NCBI GenBank assembly: GCA_948146395.1
Contig: OX411552.1
Span: forward strand, 7,205,686 to 7,269,685
Source of the DNA: Fragum whitleyi
Lineage: Eukaryota; Mollusca; Bivalvia; Cardiida; Cardiidae
DNA length: 64,000 bases
Direction: 5' to 3'
The notes under the pieces: generated by a model
Told to the model about the DNA's origin: nothing
The model's input: only the letters and a program-made list of their open reading frames with translations
Database searches by the model: none
In this document: piece by piece, positions 61,401-64,000 of the stretch
How the letters are laid out: each line of letters begins with the position of its first letter
How positions within the stretch are numbered: position 1 is the stretch's first letter
Program-made: the position numbers and the translations under genes

Positions 61401-63262
61401 GACGGGACGTATTATGGGATCACCCGTGGCGTCGGGCGTCCGGCGGCGTACACTTCTTTGTCCGTAGCATAACTCTGTCACTTGAAGTCCGATGGACTTC
61501 AAACTTGGCAATTGTATTCTTCTCATCATTACGAAGTGCAGTGCACAAGAACCATAACTCTACCTGGCCTATTTTTTGAGTAATTGCCCTTTTTTTTTCA
61601 GCCTTGAATCTTGTCCGGAGTATATCTCTTAAAGTATAATAGCTAGGATCATGAAACTTCATGGGTGTATAGATCTAACCAAAGGGGGGGGGGGGTGCAG
61701 TGCACAAGAACCATAACTCTACCTGGCCTATTTTTTGAGTTATTGCCCTTTGTTGATCTTCATAATAGAATCTTGTCCGGAGAATACCTCTAAAAGTATA
61801 TAGCTAGGATCATGAAAATTCATGGGTGTATAGATCTCACCAAGGTGGAGTGCAGTGCACAAAAACCATAACTCTACCTGGCCCTATTTTTTGAGTTATT
61901 GCCCTTTGTTGTTTTTCATACTAGAATCTTGTCCGGAGTATATCTCTAAAAGTATAATAGCTAGGATCAAGAAATTTCATGGGTGTATAGATCTCACCAA
62001 GTGGGAGTGCAGTGCACAAGAACCATAACTCTACCTGGCCTATTTTTTTAGTTATTGCCCTTTGTTGTTTTTCATACTAGAATCTTGTCCGGAGTATATC
62101 TCTAAAAGTATAATAGCTAGGATCATGAAACTGCATGGGTGAATAGATCTCACCAAGGGGAAAATGCAGTGTACAATAACCATAATTCTACCTGACCTTT
62201 TTTGAGTTATTGCCCTTTGTTGTTTTTCAGACTTGAATCTTGTCCGGAGTATATCTGTAAAAGTATAATAGCTAGGATCATGAAACTTCAGGGGTGTATA
62301 GATGTCATTAAGGGGGAGTGCAGTGTACAAAAACCATAATTCTACCTGGCCTATTTTTTAGTTATTGCCCATTGTTGTTTTTCATACTAGAATCTTGTCA
62401 AAACTGTCTGCAATTTCTTTCATTTTATACCAATCTGAAATTTTGTTTTCTGTGAGTGGCTTAGAAAAATACTATATATACCTCTTACCTTTGTCCATCT
62501 GTCTCTCTACACAAAACATGACAAAAAATATTCATTCAAAATAACATCAGTTCTATTCAAACCCCCAGTTAATACTAAGACAGTGTGACGGGCGTATCTT
62601 GTGACAATTTGGCACCTTGTTTGTTTTCAAATAACACTATACCCAGTTTTAAAAAATCGGTTGATTTTGCTTGTTGTTTCACTAGTATTTCGTCCTATTT
62701 ATTGTCCATATTTTTCAGGCACATCAGGTCATACAACGCTGAAACGGCCGAACGGGACAATTGATAGCCTTGCATATGACGAAGTATTCTCATTCAATAA
62801 ACCAGCTATTTACTCGTAAGCATTCTTTTTCATTTTTGTAAGTCGATAGCAGTGTTACCCTACACAACGTTTGAATTGAACATTACACAGACAACTTTTC
62901 TCAATAAAGTTTGTCAATTATATAGCAGGATTTTTAAACAAATTTTTAAAAGTAATCTGAATTTGAATCTATTCCCACGAAAAAGAAAAAAGCACGTAGT
63001 CTGACAAAGGCAAGGTGGTAAAAGTCAGATAAAAAAAATAACGTAAAAAGAGATTTATACTACTATTGCATTAGTTTCTTAACAACGTGTTGTTCTAGGC
63101 TAGATTCTTCCATCGTTATGAATGTTGGTGATCAACTCAACATACAGTGTACCTATGGAAGCACATCGAGGACCACGATCACAAAACGTGGGGACGCTAC
63201 CACTGATGAAATGTGCTTTGGGTTTGTGTTCTACTATCCAGCTGAAAACATCAATGTTCCCA
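58317..63262 (+). CDS. Copper type II ascorbate-dependent monooxygenase, DBH/MOXD1-like (4 exons, partial)
   Basis: Joined exons: 58317-58486, 59564-59813, 62719-62815, 63099-63262; all GT-AG and phase-consistent. Seen: CREFVALWAIGMEGYCF, then VHWDNPQL...DSSGL, a Cu-binding HMHLLG (the CuM His-x-His) and TTDEMCFGFVFYYP with the CuM Met. These match, in order, the middle and C-terminal monooxygenase regions of dopamine beta-hydroxylase and MOXD1. Family knowledge: they hydroxylate a C-H bond using O2 and ascorbate at two copper sites, in the secretory pathway. The N-terminal part with the CuH His-His-Met was not found upstream, and the C-terminal end lies beyond the window. HMH replaces the HTH seen in vertebrate DBH; the middle residue is not a ligand. 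The exons may belong with the temptin-like exon at 42050. Confidence 0.88.
58501..58770. mobile_element. MITE with TATATGTGACCCGTCA ends
   Basis: TATATGTGACCCGTCATGCA / GAGTGACGGGTCACATATA inverted, with inner AAAGGGACCATCT / AGATGGCCCCTTTT. 270 bp, starting 14 bases after the donor of exon a. Confidence 0.88.
58862..58945. repeat. Hairpin with AGGGAGGT / ACCTCCTT arms
   Basis: TTTAAGGGAGGTGAT and ATTACCTCCTTTTAAA are inverted around repeated TTGTTCAAGAT. The same arms form the centre of the MITEs at 41601 and 46872. Confidence 0.55.
59275..59485. mobile_element. MITE with GGCCTGTTTTACTAAA ends (copy 3)
   Basis: Left GAGCCCGTTTTACCAAGC, right TTCAGTAAAATAGGCCCC. The middle matches copy 2 (GTACCTAGTGTTTTCATTC, GGCAGAATTCCATATT). 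The palindromic core is shorter here. It ends 78 bases before the acceptor of exon b. Confidence 0.8.
59564..59813 (+). CDS. DBH-like exon b, CuM His-x-His
   Basis: Acceptor tttaacacgtctag, donor gttcgt (weak). It reads VHWDNPQLSDSFRDSSGLNL, FMTQTLRNNNARTLMIGQLD, LVIPPGKTDYVFEGRCDAAC, TQ, then GPVNIFAALNHMHLLG. H-x-NP, DSSG, IPP and C-x-x-x-C-T all fall at DBH/MOXD1 positions. 250 nt, phase 0 in, phase 1 out. Confidence 0.92.
59922..60042. mobile_element. Foldback MITE, degraded copy
   Basis: CTTTCAGGATTTAAAACAGA ... GCGCAAAGCGGGGCCACATT ... GCATTCTGAATGCAG. Same layout as 40434-40567. Confidence 0.5.
60753..60868. mobile_element. Foldback MITE with ACATACTTAGCGAGTTGTAT arms
   Basis: ACATACTTAGCGAGTTGTAT / CATACAAAGTTCTCTAAGTA are inverted, with inner CTCGGTTGGGGAAATT / AATTCTCCCAACCTCG. 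It lies in the intron between exons b and c. Confidence 0.7.
61185..61385 (+). repeat. Dispersed repeat (ATCGCCCG...AAACTGGAAAGTAC family), copy 2
   Basis: It matches 46440-46670: GGAATATCGCCCGGACTTTG, AAACTGGAAAGTACATG, GGTCAATACGCTTGAAGAA, CAGTAAATCACTGC. Confidence 0.55.
61388..62597 (+). mobile_element. ATACGCCCGTC-ended element with about six 156-bp tandem units
   Basis: The TIRs ATACGCCCGTC / GACGGGCGTAT are at 61388 and 62597; a left hairpin CCCGTCGAAGACGGG follows, then GCGTCGGGCGTCCGGCGGCG. Units carry GCACAAGAACCATAACTCTA, CCTGGCCTATTTTTTGAG, TTATTGCCCTTTGTTG and GAATCTTGTCCGGAG, at 61551, 61710, 61865, 62022, 62179 and 62333 (spacing 154-159). A G-run is at 61685-61695. It lies in the intron between exons b and c and ends 121 bases before exon c. 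Confidence 0.85.
62719..62815 (+). CDS. DBH-like exon c
   Basis: Acceptor tatttttcag, donor gtaagc. It reads TSGHTTLKRPNGTIDSLAYD, EVFSFNKPAIYS. L-AYD-x-x-F-FN corresponds to LAYDDDFDFN of MOXD1, nearer to MOXD1 than to DBH. 97 nt, phase 1 in, phase 2 out. Confidence 0.9.
63099..63262 (+). CDS. DBH-like exon d, CuM Met
   Basis: Acceptor gttgttctag, donor gtaagt. It reads LDSSIVMNVGDQLNIQCTYG, STSRTTITKRGDATTDEMCF, GFVFYYPAENINVP. GD-L...C-Y-T and EMC-x-x-x-x-YYP are C-terminal domain hallmarks; the Met of EMC is the CuM ligand. 164 nt, phase 2 in, phase 1 out. Confidence 0.92.
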
Positions 63263-63348
63263 GTAAGTAGATTCATTGGTCTCTTGAGAAAAAATATTGA
63301 CATTTCTTTTAAAGAAATCGTCAATTCTTCGCCTTGCCATTATTTGGC

Positions 63349-63432
63349 ATCCTAGGATACCCGGGGTCTCCCTATTTGCTACGCTATGTCGATATAGCGT
63401 AGCAAATAGGGAGACCCCGGGGTATCCGAGGA
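63349..63432. repeat. Near-perfect 37-bp-arm hairpin
   Basis: ACCCGGGGTCTCCCTATTTG...CTACGCTAT and ATAGCGTAGCAAATAGGGAG...ACCCCGGGG are inverted with a GTCG loop. One substitution and one indel lie near the outer ends. It sits 87 bases past the exon d donor. Confidence 0.92.
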
Positions 63433-63879
63433 TGATTCTTTGGTATTATGATATGACTTACACAGGACGGAGTGTTTCTGAAAATTATCAAGTAATGTAT
63501 AATGCCATATTTTATCGAAAGGCAAAATTTAAACTTCTGAACAAAAAAACATGACACCTGTCCAATATGACCTTGAAATTGCTCTACATGACTAACTACG
63601 TGGTCTTAGTTCTTGGCAAGAGTTAGAGTTGTCTTTTTACTCCTATGAGATAACAGTTAGTTAATACACAACTCGTCCGTCATAGGTCTTTTCGAAAATA
63701 CAATCGTACCATATGATATATCAAAGAAGAGATGTATAATTTAAAAAAAGTCAAATAGATGAACCACTGCTCTATACCCATTCAAATCATGTTTTCATAT
63801 CGCAGGATTTTCTTTAAACCAATTTCTTTAACCAAAGAACGATGCCTTGAAGTCTCATGAACTGGTTTAAACCTATTTC

Positions 63880-64000
63880 TTTTACATCGATTGGGAAACA
63901 AGTTCTTACAACTTATATCAATCCCTCTCGATTCTGCTTCCTAGAAAATTCACCAGTACTGTGGGCCTATGAAAGAACCTAGATCGATATCCGCTCCCGG
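63880..64000 (-). mobile_element. SINE C, cut by the window end
   Basis: It matches 5872-6010: GATTGGGAAACAAGTTCTTA, CAATCCCTCTCGATTCTGCT, TGAAAGAA, GATCGATA-CCGCTCCC. The tRNA-like head would lie past base 64000. Confidence 0.6.

Overview
The window is eukaryotic nuclear DNA, AT-rich and dense with transposable elements. Short exons sit between long introns. The repeats (pearl/Helentron-like elements ending in ACGG-type runs and hairpins, tRNA-headed SINEs, foldback MITEs) and a temptin-like exon point to a mollusc, most likely a marine bivalve. The species cannot be named from the sequence alone.

Left part, 1 to about 16.2 kb, minus strand: the 5' two-thirds of a NEDD4-family HECT E3 ubiquitin ligase of the WWP1/WWP2/ITCH (Su(dx)) type. 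Ten coding exons can be placed with canonical splice sites, and every junction is phase-consistent. They encode the start Met, a C2 domain, a Gly/Ala/Pro/Ser/Asn linker and four WW domains. The HECT domain lies beyond the left edge. The intron between the two C2 exons carries a 4.2-kb pearl-like element with 28 tandem copies of a 145-bp unit, part of it re-duplicated at a 1,740-bp offset. The first coding exon is squeezed between two inverted-repeat elements.

Middle part, about 16 to 41 kb: no convincing host gene. It holds a nested pair (a hAT-like element with a perfect 8-bp target duplication inside an older hairpin element), three copies of a tRNA-headed SINE within 1 kb, a decayed MULE-type transposase fragment, a 30-bp tandem repeat, a 310-bp CT microsatellite, and a pearl-like element carrying a LINE fragment and a second SINE.

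42 to 46 kb: a plus-strand exon with a signal-peptide-like start and the temptin signature (IPNG...PC...W-KGVGHEN...GGG-RNPFG-DF) is split by a 3.55-kb 5'-truncated non-LTR retrotransposon on the minus strand. The insertion has an 8-bp target duplication and the reading frame is intact on both sides. This is the most striking single observation in the window.

46 to 58 kb: further non-autonomous elements, including a TTAA-flanked family with two copies in the window and an element with GCACGAT-rich inverted ends, plus possible coding remnants.

58.3 to 63.3 kb, plus strand: four phase-matched exons of a copper type II ascorbate-dependent monooxygenase (DBH/MOXD1-like), including the CuM ligands His-x-His and Met. 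The N-terminal CuH part was not found. Temptin and this monooxygenase could belong to one gene, but the exons that would join them were not located.
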